From Mycobacterium decipiens (GTDB lineage Bacteria; Actinomycetota; Actinomycetes; Mycobacteriales; Mycobacteriaceae), in NCBI RefSeq assembly GCF_963853665.1, contig NZ_OY970459.1, positions 1,860,001 to 1,924,000 on the forward strand: a DNA stretch of 64,000 nt. Direction: 5' to 3'. Numbering within the stretch: position 1 is the stretch's first letter; each line of letters opens with the position of its first letter. The notes under the pieces are model-generated. The model made no database searches, had not been told where the DNA came from, and saw nothing but the letters and a program-made list of their open reading frames with translations. A program made the position numbers and the translations under genes. Of the stretch, positions 38,958 to 47,621 are shown one piece after another.

Positions 38958-39761
38958 TCAGTGCGTCAGAGCCGCGACGGAAGCCATCGCCGCACCGACT
39001 ATCCCGGCGGTGTTCTGCAGTGCCGCGGGTACCACTGGGGTGCGGTTTTCCAGCAGCGGCACCCATTTGTCGGCCTTGCGGCTGATGCCGCCGCCGACGA
39101 TGAACAGGTCGGGCCAGATCGCGTTCTCGATGGCGACAAGCACTCGTGTCACCTGTTTGGCCCATTTTTGATAGGTCCAGTTGTTCCTTTCCTTGACCGA
39201 GGATGCAGCCCGTTCCTCCGCCTCCTTCCCGCCGACCTCAAGATGTCCGAACTCGGTGTTGGGTATCAACGTCCCCTGATGGATGACCGCGGACCCGATT
39301 CCGGTTCCGAACGTGAGGAGTACCACCAACCCGGGGTTGTTCTTGCCGGCCCCATAGCGTGCTTCGGCGAGCCCGGCGGCATCGGCATCGTTGAGGATCG
39401 TGACCTGCTGACTGTTCAGCTCGGCGCCGATGACGTCGCGCGCGTTGGTCCCAATCCAAGACTCATCCACGTTGGCCGCGGTCCGGACGACGCCGTGGGT
39501 GACGACGCCCGGATAGGTCACCCCCAGCGGACCCCGCCAGCCGAAGCCGTTGACCACCTCCGCGATGGTCTTGCTGACTGCGGACGGTGTGGCCGGTTGC
39601 GGCGTTAGGAGCTTGATCCGGTCGCCGATCAGCTGACCGGTGTCCAGGTCGACGATTCCGCCCTTGATGCCGCTGCCGCCGACGTCGATGCCGAAGCCAC
39701 GGCGCTGCGGCATCGCGCCTGCCGTGTCGATGGCGGTGTCGGGTGTATCGGGGGCGGTCAT
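38958..39761 (-). CDS. ppgK: Polyphosphate glucokinase (Rv2702 orthologue)
   Basis: 267 residues. ROK-type phosphate-binding start GIDVGGSGIKGGIVDLDTG, catalytic-base region ILNDADAAGLAEARYGAG and LLTFGTGIGSAVIH. The enzyme phosphorylates glucose with polyphosphate (or ATP). Strong GAGGAGA ribosome site. The last 50 residues end in EVGGKEAEERAASSVKERNN-type and GGGISRKADKW segments that are specific to the actinobacterial enzyme. Confidence 0.96.
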   Translation of the reverse strand: MTAPDTPDTAIDTAGAMPQRRGFGIDVGGSGIKGGIVDLDTGQLIGDRIKLLTPQPATPSAVSKTIAEVVNGFGWRGPLGVTYPGVVTHGVVRTAANVDESWIGTNARDVIGAELNSQQVTILNDADAAGLAEARYGAGKNNPGLVVLLTFGTGIGSAVIHQGTLIPNTEFGHLEVGGKEAEERAASSVKERNNWTYQKWAKQVTRVLVAIENAIWPDLFIVGGGISRKADKWVPLLENRTPVVPAALQNTAGIVGAAMASVAALTH

Positions 39762-39849
39762 CGAATCTCCTCGGCGAGACTTGGACGTGCGCTTACCCTA
39801 GCCTGGCGGCAGCGGGGAGGCGCTTGAACAACTGTGATGCGATAGGTCC

Positions 39850-40722
39850 GTGACACGACCCGACAATGAGCCGGCGCGGCTGCGCTCGGTGGCCGAAACG
39901 CTCGTCGCCGAGGCGGCTGCGTTCGTGCGCTGTCGCCGCGCCGAGGTCTTCGGCGCTACCAGCCGAGCCGCCGGCAACGGCGCCGTGCGAGCCAAGAGCT
40001 CCCCGACCGATCCGGTGACCGTGATCGACACCGACACCGAGCGGCTGTTGCGTGATCGGCTGGCTCACCTTCGTCCCGGTGACCCGATTCTGGGGGAGGA
40101 GGGTGGTGGGCCCGCCGACGTGACGGCTACGCCCGCCGACCGGGTCACCTGGGTGCTCGACCCGATCGACGGCACGGTGAATTTTCTCTACGGCATCCCG
40201 GCGTACGCGGTATCGGTCGGGGCGCAGGTCGGTGGCGTGTCGGTGGCGGGCGCGGTCGCCGACGTGGTCGCGGACACGGTGTATTCGGCGGCGACGGGCC
40301 TCGGCGCCCACGTCACCGACGAGCGGGGGACACACGTGTTGCGGTGCACCGGTGTCGAGGAGTTGTCGATGGCGTTGCTGGGTACCGGTTTCGGGTACTC
40401 AGTGCGCTGCCGCGAGCGGCAGGCCGCGCTGCTGGCTCAGGTTGTGCCGTTGGTCCGGGACGTGCGTCGGATCGGTTCTGCGGCGCTGGACTTGTGCATG
40501 GTGGCGGCGGGCCGGCTGGACGCCTACTACGAGCGAGCGGTGCAGGTGTGGGACTGCGCGGCGGGTGCGTTGATCGCTGCCGAGGCGGGGGCCCGGGTGG
40601 TGTTGTCAACGCCGGAGGTGGGTGGCGCAGGGATGGTGGTGGTGGCCGCCGCGCCCGGAATCGCCGACGAGCTGATGGCGGCGCTAGAGCGATTCAACGG
40701 TTTGGAGCCGATCCCGGACTGA
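39850..40722 (+). CDS. suhB: SuhB, inositol-1-monophosphatase (Rv2701c orthologue)
   Basis: 290 residues from GTG. Metal-binding motifs of the family are intact: ILGEEGG, WVLDPIDGTVNFLYGIP and WDCAAGALIAAEAGA. It makes inositol for phosphatidylinositol mannosides, lipoarabinomannan and mycothiol. Divergent from ppgK and convergent with cei. Confidence 0.96.
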   Translation: MTRPDNEPARLRSVAETLVAEAAAFVRCRRAEVFGATSRAAGNGAVRAKSSPTDPVTVIDTDTERLLRDRLAHLRPGDPILGEEGGGPADVTATPADRVTWVLDPIDGTVNFLYGIPAYAVSVGAQVGGVSVAGAVADVVADTVYSAATGLGAHVTDERGTHVLRCTGVEELSMALLGTGFGYSVRCRERQAALLAQVVPLVRDVRRIGSAALDLCMVAAGRLDAYYERAVQVWDCAAGALIAAEAGARVVLSTPEVGGAGMVVVAAAPGIADELMAALERFNGLEPIPD

Positions 40723-40737
40723 GCCGTCCGGCGCCGG

Positions 40738-41388
40738 TTAGCAACTGCTGGCGTGGATCTTTGCCAGCAGCGCGGGATCCGACGGCTCGGTGGCGCCGGG
40801 TCGCAGGGTGGCGAGCACGGCGTCGATGTCGTCGTTGTGCGCCAACGTGGTGAAGTCCGTGCCAAGCGCAAGGTCGACGGAGTCGTCGGCGCGGTTGTCG
40901 CGGAACAGCTCGGTGCACGGTGCTACCAGCCATACCGCGGCCGCGGTGGCCTGCCCCGCGGTGCCGAAGCGGATCTGGCCTTGGCAGTCCAGGCGGGTGC
41001 CGGCATAGATCGGGTCATTGGCGGCGGTCGGCTGCGCGAAGCCCAGATCCTGCAGCGCGTCGGCGATGTCAGCGGCTTGACCGCCCCTGCCACTGGCGTT
41101 GAGGACGTGGATTTTGGTATCGATGAGTTTGGTGGGTGCGATCTCGGTCATATCCGTGCGTGACACTTGCTCACCGAGGTTGGTCGGTGCCGACCCCGCC
41201 AGTTGCGGAGGCGGGTTGCAGACCGCGGGCGCGCCGACATCCGCGGGCCGGGTCAGGGCAAGGGTCCACACCACACCCGTCACCACCACCAGGAAGGCCA
41301 CCACGACGATGGCGGGTCGGGGATTGCGTCGCCGAAAGGGCCGACCGTGCTTGTCGAAACCGGTACCCTCGGTGATTTGTGCGACCAC
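40738..41388 (-). CDS. cei: Cei, LytR_C-domain cell-envelope integrity protein (Rv2700 orthologue)
   Basis: 216 residues from GTG. Short basic N-terminus, one membrane span (AIVVVAFLVVVTGVVWTLAL, about 25-45), and an extracytoplasmic LytR_C domain that contains KIHVLNASGRGGQAADIA. Cysteines in AVCNPP, LDCQGQ, APCTEL and the terminal SSC could form disulfides. The M. tuberculosis protein supports envelope integrity and virulence. Three MIRU-like repeats lie just upstream of its start. Confidence 0.9.
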   Translation of the reverse strand: MVAQITEGTGFDKHGRPFRRRNPRPAIVVVAFLVVVTGVVWTLALTRPADVGAPAVCNPPPQLAGSAPTNLGEQVSRTDMTEIAPTKLIDTKIHVLNASGRGGQAADIADALQDLGFAQPTAANDPIYAGTRLDCQGQIRFGTAGQATAAAVWLVAPCTELFRDNRADDSVDLALGTDFTTLAHNDDIDAVLATLRPGATEPSDPALLAKIHASSC

Positions 41389-41400
41389 ATGTGTACTTTA

Positions 41401-41560
41401 GTCCGCCGACGATGGGTGCCGGTGCGGCGCGTTGAGGAGGCGGGCCGTCGGGTTAGTCCGCCGACGATGCGTGCCGGTGCGGCGCGTTGAGGAGGCGGGC
41501 CGTCGGGTTAGTCCGCCGACGATGGGTGCCGGTGCGGCGCGTTGAGGAGGCGGGCCGTCA
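41401..41560. repeat. 55-bp MIRU-like tandem repeat, three copies
   Basis: Units start at 41401, 41456 and 41511 (GTCCGCCGACGATG...). Copies one and two differ at a single base (GGGTGC/GCGTGC), and copy three diverges after GGGCCGTC. The CGACGATG start and the TTGAGGAGG core resemble the mycobacterial interspersed repetitive unit. The array lies in the 344-nt divergent region between cei and the DUF4193 gene. The remainder (41561-41732) holds the DUF4193 promoter region, where I can define no boxes. Confidence 0.9.
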
Positions 41561-41732
41561 TGCCAGTCGCGCTCAAAACGCACCGCTGAGGGGCGATCAC
41601 GAGGTTCAATGTGGATATGTGATGCAAATCATACTTGAATGGGCCTAGATATGGGCACGAATCGTTTGGTGGATGCGTTCGACGCTGGTACAAAGCGTTG
41701 CTTGAAGTACGAGGGCACGTGAGGGGACAAGA

Positions 41733-42035
41733 ATGCCTACCGACTATGACGCTCCACGGCGCACCGAGACTGACGACGTCTCGGAGGATTCGTTGGAGGA
41801 GCTCAAAGCACGACGAAACGAGGCGGCGTCGGCCGTGGTCGACGTGGACGAATCCGAATCCGCTGAGTCTTTCGAACTGCCCGGCGCCGATTTGTCCGGC
41901 GAGGAGCTGTCGGTGCGCGTCGTACCCAAGCAGGCTGACGAGTTCACCTGCTCGAGCTGCTTTTTGGTGCAACACCGCAGCCGGCTGGCCAGCGAGAAGA
42001 ACGGCGTGATGATCTGTACCGACTGCGCGGCCTGA
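41733..42035 (+). CDS. DUF4193 zinc-ribbon protein (Rv2699c orthologue)
   Basis: 100 residues. Acidic N-terminal two thirds beginning [15 protein letters not shown], then a zinc ribbon with two CXXC pairs ([16 protein letters not shown] and ICTDCAA). The form recalls RbpA-like and other small actinobacterial RNA polymerase partners, but function is unknown. The gene is usually highly expressed. A GTGAGGGGA ribosome site precedes the ATG. Its 3' end nearly abuts the convergent DUF3093 gene. Confidence 0.92.
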   Translation: MPTDYDAPRRTETDDVSEDSLEELKARRNEAASAVVDVDESESAESFELPGADLSGEELSVRVVPKQADEFTCSSCFLVQHRSRLASEKNGVMICTDCAA

Positions 42036-42039
42036 TTGG

Positions 42040-42525
42040 TCAGCTGCGCAATGCCGACAACACCCGCTCCGGGCGGCGGCAGCTCACCAGCCAGTACGGC
42101 GTGGGATCGTCGGGGTCGTCGAGGACAACCAGAATCATGGCCCTGACCCAGGCCCGATGCAGGACAAAGGCCGCCGGATCGAGTTGGCGGCCCAGCGCCG
42201 CAGATTTGGCCGTGGCCGGGATTTCGGCGGACCGAGCGATCACGGTGATGGGCAGATGCGCTTGTCCGGCCCAAAGTTCGACTCCAGCCCCGTCTGCTGC
42301 GCCGGCGGTGACCCGGATCTCGACCCGGCCGAGCCACAACAGCGCCCCAGCTGCGACTGTGAACAGCGTTGCGAACGGTACCCAGTTGGGTAGGGCTGCA
42401 ATACCCAGGTTCACTTCGTACGAGATGAGCGCCGCCAGTGCGAAACTCAACGGCCACCACCACCAGGGCACCCACAATCGCTCGCGATATCGCACGATGT
42501 GCGGCGCAACCCGCGTCCCAGACAC
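42040..42525 (-). CDS. DUF3093 membrane protein (Rv2698 orthologue)
   Basis: 161 residues from GTG 42525, the H37Rv length; a longer frame begins inside the dut promoter. Typical DUF3093 start [18 protein letters not shown], two membrane spans (about 20-70), then a soluble domain ending [16 protein letters not shown]. Function unknown. Divergent from dut with a 25-nt gap. Confidence 0.9.
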   Translation of the reverse strand: MSGTRVAPHIVRYRERLWVPWWWWPLSFALAALISYEVNLGIAALPNWVPFATLFTVAAGALLWLGRVEIRVTAGAADGAGVELWAGQAHLPITVIARSAEIPATAKSAALGRQLDPAAFVLHRAWVRAMILVVLDDPDDPTPYWLVSCRRPERVLSALRS

Positions 42526-42550
42526 GCGGTCAAGGGTAGTCTGTGGCCCC

Positions 42551-43015
42551 GTGTCGACCACTCTGGCGATTGTTCGCCTTGACCCCGGGCTCCCGCTGCC
42601 CAGCCGCGCTCATGACGGCGACGCCGGCGTTGATCTCTACAGCGCCGAAGACGTCGAGCTGGCACCCGGGCGGCGCGCCCTGGTGCGGACGGGCGTCGCG
42701 GTCGCCATCCCGTTCGGCATGGTCGGGCTGGTCCATCCGCGCTCGGGATTGGCCGCGCGGGTGGGGCTTTCGATCGTCAATAGTCCTGGCACCATCGACG
42801 CGGGTTATCGTGGCGAGATTAAGGTCGCGCTGATCAACCTGGACCCGGCCACCCCGATTGTGGTGCATCGCGGCGACCGAATTGCCCAGTTGCTGGTGCA
42901 GCGGGTCGAGTTGGTCGAGCTGGTCGAGGTCTCGTCGTTCGACGAGGCCGGGCTGGCCTCCACGTCCCGTGGCGACGGTGGTCACGGTTCTTCCGGCGGA
43001 CATGCGAGTTTGTGA
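42551..43015 (+). CDS. dut: dUTPase (Rv2697c orthologue)
   Basis: 154 residues from GTG 42551. All five trimeric dUTPase motifs are present: [48 protein letters not shown] and the C-terminal arm [13 protein letters not shown]. It hydrolyses dUTP to dUMP, keeping uracil out of DNA. The open frame extends far upstream in antisense to the DUF3093 gene; that part is not coding. Confidence 0.97.
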   Translation: MSTTLAIVRLDPGLPLPSRAHDGDAGVDLYSAEDVELAPGRRALVRTGVAVAIPFGMVGLVHPRSGLAARVGLSIVNSPGTIDAGYRGEIKVALINLDPATPIVVHRGDRIAQLLVQRVELVELVEVSSFDEAGLASTSRGDGGHGSSGGHASL

Positions 43016-43085
43016 CCGCCGACGACGATCAGTGGGGGTACCGCCCGCTTGCGCGGGACGGAGCGATGAGGAGGAGTAGCGCTCG
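43016..43085 (+). repeat. Dispersed MIRU-like element between dut and the DUF3710 gene
   Basis: Resembles the element at 60614-60685 in the opposite orientation: both carry CCGACGA(C/T), GGGGTA(C/T)CGCCCGCTTGCG, AGCGATGAGGAGGAG. It fills the gap between two genes and ends in AGGAGGAG a few bases before the ATG at 43088, so it supplies the ribosome site. The CCCGCTTGCGCGGG part can fold into a small hairpin. Confidence 0.8.
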
Positions 43086-43087
43086 CG

Positions 43088-43822
43088 ATGGTATTCGGTA
43101 GGCGCAAAGACGACAGCGAAAATCCGCCCGCCGAGCCGGCAGAACCGGACGACGTCCAGGCTGACCCTGTCTCCGAGGGAGCCGCCGAGCTGGACGGCCC
43201 GTTCGACATCGACGACTTCGATGACCCGTCGGTGGCGGAGCTGGCCCGGCTCGACCTGGGCTCGGTGCTGATTCCCATGCCGGCCGCGGGTCAGGTACAG
43301 GTTGAGCTGACCGAGAGCGGGGTTCCCAACGCGGTGTGGGTCATCACATCCAATGGTCGCTACACCATCGCGGCGTACGCGGCGCCCAAGACGGGCGGGC
43401 TCTGGCGTGAGGTGGCCGGTGAGCTCGCCGACTCGTTGCGTAAGGACTCGGCAAAGGTCTCGATCAAGGATGGCCCGTGGGGTCGCGAAGTGATCGGCAC
43501 CGCCGCCGGCGTGGTGCGGTTCATCGGGGTCGACGGCTACCGCTGGATGATCCGATGTGTCGTCAATGGCCCGCACGAGACCGTCGATGCGCTGACCGAG
43601 GAGGCCCGTGAGGCGTTGGCTGACACCGTGGTTCGCCGTGGTGATACCCCGCTGCCGGTGCGGACTCCGTTGCCGGTGCAACTGCCCGAGCCGATGGCGG
43701 CGCAACTGCGGGAGGCCGCGGCCGCACAGGCCGACGCGCAACAGCAAGCCGACCAGCCGGCCCCACGGCGCGGCGCCGAAGGATCAGCGATGCAGCAGTT
43801 GCGCAGCACCACCGGTGGCTAG
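43088..43822 (+). CDS. DUF3710 protein (Rv2696c orthologue)
   Basis: 244 residues. Starts MVFGRRKDDS, acidic for the first 55 residues (GPFDIDDFDDPSVAELARLD), then a compact beta-rich DUF3710 core (GSVLIPMPAAGQVQVELTE, YTIAAYAAPKTGGLWREVAG) and an Ala/Gln/Pro-rich tail. Function unknown. It follows dut after a MIRU-like element. Its TAG stop overlaps the first base of the 58-bp repeat array. Confidence 0.9.
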   Translation: MVFGRRKDDSENPPAEPAEPDDVQADPVSEGAAELDGPFDIDDFDDPSVAELARLDLGSVLIPMPAAGQVQVELTESGVPNAVWVITSNGRYTIAAYAAPKTGGLWREVAGELADSLRKDSAKVSIKDGPWGREVIGTAAGVVRFIGVDGYRWMIRCVVNGPHETVDALTEEAREALADTVVRRGDTPLPVRTPLPVQLPEPMAAQLREAAAAQADAQQQADQPAPRRGAEGSAMQQLRSTTGG

Positions 43823-44179
43823 CCGGGCGACGATGCGCGCCGTGTAGCGGGGTGAGGAGAAGCCCGGCAATTGGGTCCAGCCGGGCGACGATGCGCGCCG
43901 TGTAGCGGGGTGAGGAGAAGCCCGGCAATTGGGTCCAGCCGGGCGACGATGCGCGCCGTGTAGCGGGGTGCGGAGAAGCCCGGCAATTGGGTCTAGCCGG
44001 GCGACGATGCGCGCCGTGTAGCGGGGTGAGGAGAAGCCCGGCAATTGGGTCCAGCCGGGCGACGATGCGCGCCGTGTAGCGGGGTGCGGAGAAGCCCGGC
44101 AATTGGGTCCAGCCGGGCGACGATGCGCGCCGTGTAGCGGGGTGCGGAGAAGCCCGGCAATTGGGTCTAGCCGGGCGAC
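43822..44179. repeat. 58-bp tandem repeat (VNTR), six full copies and a stub
   Basis: Full units begin at 43822, 43880, 43938, 43996, 44054 and 44112; a partial seventh runs from 44170. Units are identical except for two positions: GTGAGGAG (units 1, 2, 4) or GTGCGGAG (3, 5, 6), and TCCA or TCTA at the end (TCTA in 3 and 6). Each unit holds GCCGGGC and GCCCGGC about 40 nt apart, so each can fold into a hairpin. The array fills the space between two convergent genes and could stop transcription from both sides. CGACGATG and TGAGGAG link it to MIRU elements. The long minus-strand reading frame through it is an artefact. Confidence 0.97.
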
Positions 44180-44991
44180 TAGGTTTTGTGGCGGCTTGAG
44201 ACCTCGGCGAGAGCGGCAAGGCAGGCAACACCCAGCGCGGCGGCGTCGGCGCCGATCTCGTCCAGTGTCACCGTCCGCAGCGCTGCATGGGGCGCGGCGG
44301 CCACCCAGTCGATACCGACCTGCAGAGGGTGAATCGGATCGTCGACTGCGGCGGCCACCCCCAGCGGCACGGCCAGCCGGGTCAGCTCGGCGCGGCTGGG
44401 GGCGATATAGGCTGCCGCTTCTTCCATCGCGTCGGGCAGCTGCGGCCACTGAGCCCGCCACGACCGGGCCAGCTCCTCGGCAAGCCAGGGCGGACTGGAC
44501 GCCCGCAGCTGCGTCGTCGTCGCCGACAGGCCGGTGCGGCGCAACTGCGAGGCCGAAAACCGCGCCGCGTGCGCGGCGGGCGCTGATCCAGGCGTGCCGG
44601 TCCAGGCCGGCAGCGCGGCCAGGACCGCTACCGTGCGATCGGGATGAGCCAGGGCCCATGCGGCTGCGACCGCGGCTCCGATCGAGACACCGCCGACGCC
44701 GATCGGTCCCGTTCTCGCCGCGTCATCGAGGGCAGCCAGATAGCCGTCGATCAACTGATCCGGCCGTGGTCGCGGAGTCACGAGCTGTGCGCCCGCTCCC
44801 CGCAACGGGCCGGAAAAAGCTCGATGAACGTAGTCGTCGTCGGATCCGGTTCCGGGCAACAACACGGTTGTGACACCACGCAAATCGACAGCCACCCCTC
44901 GATAGTGCCCCGCGGTCACAAGTGCTCCAACATCTGTGGTGAGGTTCGTGTGGCGTCCGGGAACCAACAGGTCTACGGTGGCCGTTGGCAT
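44179..44991 (-). CDS. Alpha/beta hydrolase-like protein (Rv2695 orthologue)
   Basis: 270 residues, Ala-rich. VTTVLLPGTGSDDDYVHRAF carries an oxyanion-loop-like segment, IGVGGVSIGAAVAAAWALAH the nucleophile Ser, and AAAVDDPIHPLQVGIDW an Asp/His pair. These fit a small alpha/beta hydrolase; the substrate is unknown. The stop TAG at 44179-44181 falls on the edge of the 58-bp repeat array. The H37Rv protein is shorter as I recall, so the N-terminal start (ATG 44991) should be treated with some caution. Confidence 0.8.
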   Translation of the reverse strand: MPTATVDLLVPGRHTNLTTDVGALVTAGHYRGVAVDLRGVTTVLLPGTGSDDDYVHRAFSGPLRGAGAQLVTPRPRPDQLIDGYLAALDDAARTGPIGVGGVSIGAAVAAAWALAHPDRTVAVLAALPAWTGTPGSAPAAHAARFSASQLRRTGLSATTTQLRASSPPWLAEELARSWRAQWPQLPDAMEEAAAYIAPSRAELTRLAVPLGVAAAVDDPIHPLQVGIDWVAAAPHAALRTVTLDEIGADAAALGVACLAALAEVSSRHKT

Positions 44992-45053
44992 TAGTGGAAT
45001 GCGCCGAAGTTGGACGAATCTTCCATAACGTAGGTGACGTGTCAGGAGAGGCC

Positions 45054-45422
45054 ATGGGGGCCCAAGGTTATCTGCGCAGGCTCACCCGTCGATTGACGGA
45101 GGACCTGGAGCAACGCGACGTCGAGGAGTTGTCCGACGAGGTGGCCAACAGCGGCGCGCAACGCGCGATCGACTGCCATCGCGGCCAGGAGGTGACGATG
45201 GTTGGCACCCTGCGCTGCGTGGAAACCAAAGGCAAGGGGTGCTCGGGTGGTGTTCGCGCCGAATTGTTCGACGGCACCGATACCGTCACGCTGGTGTGGC
45301 TGGGTCAACGCCGGATACCCGGCATCGACTCCGGTCGCACGCTGCGGGTGCGGGGCCGGCTGGGCAAGCTGGAGAATGGGACGAAGGCCATCTACAACCC
45401 GCATTACGAAATCCAGCGGTGA
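45054..45422 (+). CDS. OB-fold nucleic-acid-binding protein (Rv2694c orthologue)
   Basis: 122 residues from ATG 45054 behind CAGGAGAGG, the H37Rv length. The N-terminus is a helical segment (LRRLTRRLTEDLEQRDVEEL) and the rest an OB-fold of the tRNA_anti type (EVTMVGTLRCVETKGKG, then RTLRVRGRLGKLENGTKAIY). Target unknown. It overlaps no neighbour and precedes the DUF3159 gene, with which it probably forms an operon. Confidence 0.9.
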   Translation: MGAQGYLRRLTRRLTEDLEQRDVEELSDEVANSGAQRAIDCHRGQEVTMVGTLRCVETKGKGCSGGVRAELFDGTDTVTLVWLGQRRIPGIDSGRTLRVRGRLGKLENGTKAIYNPHYEIQR

Positions 45423-45452
45423 CCTGCCGGCAGTCGGATTCGCCGGTGGCTT

Positions 45453-46136
45453 GTGAACGCTAACCGCTTCAGCGCCCAGCGCCTCCTGGCGCACGCCGGC
45501 GGCGTGAGTGGGCTCGTCTACTCGTCGTTGCCGGTGGTGACCTTCGTGGTTGCGTCCAGCGCCGCCGGGCTGCTGCCCGCCATCGGGTTCGCCCTGGGTA
45601 TGGCCGCGTTGATCCTGTTGTGGCGGCTGATTCGGCGGGAATCCACACAGCCGGCGGTAGCCGGATTCTTCGGGGTCGCGGTGTGCGCGCTGATCGCCTA
45701 CGTGGTGGGACAGTCGAAGGGCTACTTCCTGTTGGGCATCTGGATGTCGTTTTTGTGGGCGGTGGTCTTCGCGCTGTCCATCCTGATCCGCCGGCCGGTG
45801 GTGGGTTATCTGTGGAGTTGGGTAACTGGGCGCGATCGCGGCTGGCGTGGCGTGCCCCGGGCCGTCTATGCGTTCGACGTCGCCACGCTCGGGTGGACGT
45901 TGGTATTCGCCGCCCGGTTCATTGTCCAGAGGCTCCTGTACGACGCCGATGAAACGGGCTGGCTGGGAGTGGCGCGGATCGGGATGGGCTGGCCGCTGAC
46001 CGCGGTGGCCGCGCTAGCCACGTACGCGGCAATCAAGTCAGCCCAGCGCGCCATGCTTGCCTCCGGTAGCGCAGCGGACCACGCTGCGGCCGTGGCGGGC
46101 GGGCCCGAAATCGACGCCGACACCAGCCCCGGGTAA
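45453..46136 (+). CDS. DUF3159 integral membrane protein (Rv2693c orthologue)
   Basis: 227 residues from GTG 45453. About six hydrophobic segments, with the family pattern FVVASSAAGLLPAIGFALGM near the start and LLGIWMSFLWAVVFALSILI in the middle. The C-terminal 25 residues are hydrophilic. Function unknown; the family is actinobacterial and often sits beside the TrkA-type pair, as here. The start is 30 nt after the OB-fold gene stop. Confidence 0.88.
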   Translation: MNANRFSAQRLLAHAGGVSGLVYSSLPVVTFVVASSAAGLLPAIGFALGMAALILLWRLIRRESTQPAVAGFFGVAVCALIAYVVGQSKGYFLLGIWMSFLWAVVFALSILIRRPVVGYLWSWVTGRDRGWRGVPRAVYAFDVATLGWTLVFAARFIVQRLLYDADETGWLGVARIGMGWPLTAVAALATYAAIKSAQRAMLASGSAADHAAAVAGGPEIDADTSPG

Positions 46137-46146
46137 CGCCCACCGG

Positions 46147-46809
46147 TTAGGTGGACGGCAGCAACAGCCGGCTCAGCTCCTCCTCCGCCTCGGTGACCGC
46201 GACGAAGAGCAACTCGTCACCACCTTCCAGCGGCTCGTCGGCTTCCGGCACGATGACTCGCGGGCCACGCAGGATCGTCACCAGCACGGCATCCCGCGGC
46301 AGCTTCAGCTTGCGCACCGGTTTGCCGCCCCACGGCGTGTTGTCGGGCAGGGTGATCTCCACCAGGTTGGCCTGACCCGTGCGGAACTCCATCAGCCGCA
46401 CTAGGTCGCCGACGGCGACGGCCTCCTCGATCAGCGACGCCAGCATGCGGGGTGTTGATACCGCGACGTCTACCCCCCAGGCGTCGTTGAACAGCCACTC
46501 GTTGCGGGGATCGTTGACCCGCGCCACCACCCGCGGCACCGCGAACTCGGTCTTGGCCAGCAGGCTGAGCACCACGTTGACCTTGTCGTCGCCGGTAGCG
46601 GCGACGACCACGTCGAAGTCCTCGAGGTGAATCGACTCCAGCAGGCTCAGTTCGCAGGCATCGCCGAGCCGCCAGTGCGCCTCCGGGATGGCGTCGGCGT
46701 CGAGGTGATCGGGATTGCGCTCGATCAGGGTGATTTCATGTCCGTTCTCCACGAGTTCGCGGGTGACCGAGCGGCCCACCGCGCCCGCTCCGGCGACAGC
46801 GACCTTCAT
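46147..46809 (-). CDS. ceoC: CeoC, TrkA-type potassium uptake regulator (Rv2692 orthologue)
   Basis: 220 residues. RCK (TrkA-N) domain with the NAD-binding start MKVAVAGAGAVGRSVTRELV and Asp-rich VVVAATGDDKVNVVLSLLAK; TrkA-C domain after residue 135 (NLVEITLPDNTPWGGKPV). TrkA proteins gate cation channels in response to nucleotides. Its start overlaps the ceoB stop by 4 nt, so the two subunits are made together. Confidence 0.94.
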   Translation of the reverse strand: MKVAVAGAGAVGRSVTRELVENGHEITLIERNPDHLDADAIPEAHWRLGDACELSLLESIHLEDFDVVVAATGDDKVNVVLSLLAKTEFAVPRVVARVNDPRNEWLFNDAWGVDVAVSTPRMLASLIEEAVAVGDLVRLMEFRTGQANLVEITLPDNTPWGGKPVRKLKLPRDAVLVTILRGPRVIVPEADEPLEGGDELLFVAVTEAEEELSRLLLPST

Positions 46810-47489
46810 CTTCGGGCCCCCGCCTCGAAGTCCTCACTCGGCGGCAGGGCCGCGATGGCCACCGCCTCGGCGGCCCTGCCGGATATCGCGGCGACGTAGA
46901 CGCTGTCGCCGGCCTGCAGGACCGTCTTCGGCTCCGGCAACACACCGGTTCCGAATCGAATCAAGAACGCAATCCGTGCGCCGGTGGCCTGCTCGAGATC
47001 GGTCGCCCGGTGACCCACCCAGTCCTCGTGCAGGACGACCTCGGCGACGGCGACGGTACCGGTCGGATCGCGCCACTTGGCGGTCTCGGTCTCCCGTGTC
47101 AGCGCGTTGAGCAGTCGATCGGTGGTCCAGGGCACGGTCGCGATGGTGGGGATGCCGAGTCGCTCGTAGACCTCCGCGCGCTTGGCGTCGTAGATGCGCG
47201 CGACGACGCGCTGCACACCGAACGTTTCCCGGGCCAATCGTGCCGAGATGATGTTGGAGTTGTCCCCGGAGGACACCGCGGCGAATGCGTCGGCCCCGTC
47301 GATGCCCGCCCGTATTAGTACATCCCGGTCGAATCCCTGACCCAGCACCCGCTCACCGGGAAACTGCGGGCTGAGCCGATTGAACGCGGCGCTGTCACGG
47401 TCGATAATCGCGACGTCATGGCCTATCCGGGACAATCCGTCGGCCACCGCAGCCCCGACCCGGCCGCACCCCATCACAACCACCCGCAT
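46806..47489 (-). CDS. ceoB: CeoB, TrkA-type potassium uptake regulator (Rv2691 orthologue)
   Basis: 227 residues from ATG 47489 behind GAGGACC. TrkA-N start MRVVVMGCGRVGAAVADGLS with AFAAVSSGDNSNIISARLAR, then a TrkA-C domain. Paralogue of ceoC. It is divergent from a large APC-type permease gene across 132 nt, and the pair may regulate that permease; that is inference from position. Confidence 0.94.
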   Translation of the reverse strand: MRVVVMGCGRVGAAVADGLSRIGHDVAIIDRDSAAFNRLSPQFPGERVLGQGFDRDVLIRAGIDGADAFAAVSSGDNSNIISARLARETFGVQRVVARIYDAKRAEVYERLGIPTIATVPWTTDRLLNALTRETETAKWRDPTGTVAVAEVVLHEDWVGHRATDLEQATGARIAFLIRFGTGVLPEPKTVLQAGDSVYVAAISGRAAEAVAIAALPPSEDFEAGARR

Positions 47490-47621
47490 TTGAGGTCCTC
47501 TCGGCTGTGTCCTGTGCGTATACGCAATCGGCAACCCGCGGTGGCCAGCCGATTTGAGCGGCGAACATTCTCGCGTAGGGAACGCTACCGCCAGGCCTGC
47601 AGGGGCTTACCCTTGGCTCTC

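Noticed and set aside
43784..44659. Long minus-strand open frame (291 codons) through the 58-bp array with repeated PGWTQLPGF-like peptide
   Set aside because: It arises because the unit lacks stops in that frame, and it overlaps the well-supported hydrolase gene in another frame on the same strand.
47490..47621. Possible ydaO-type c-di-AMP riboswitch before the APC permease
   Set aside because: The context is right, but I could not find the conserved core elements by eye; a covariance-model search would decide.
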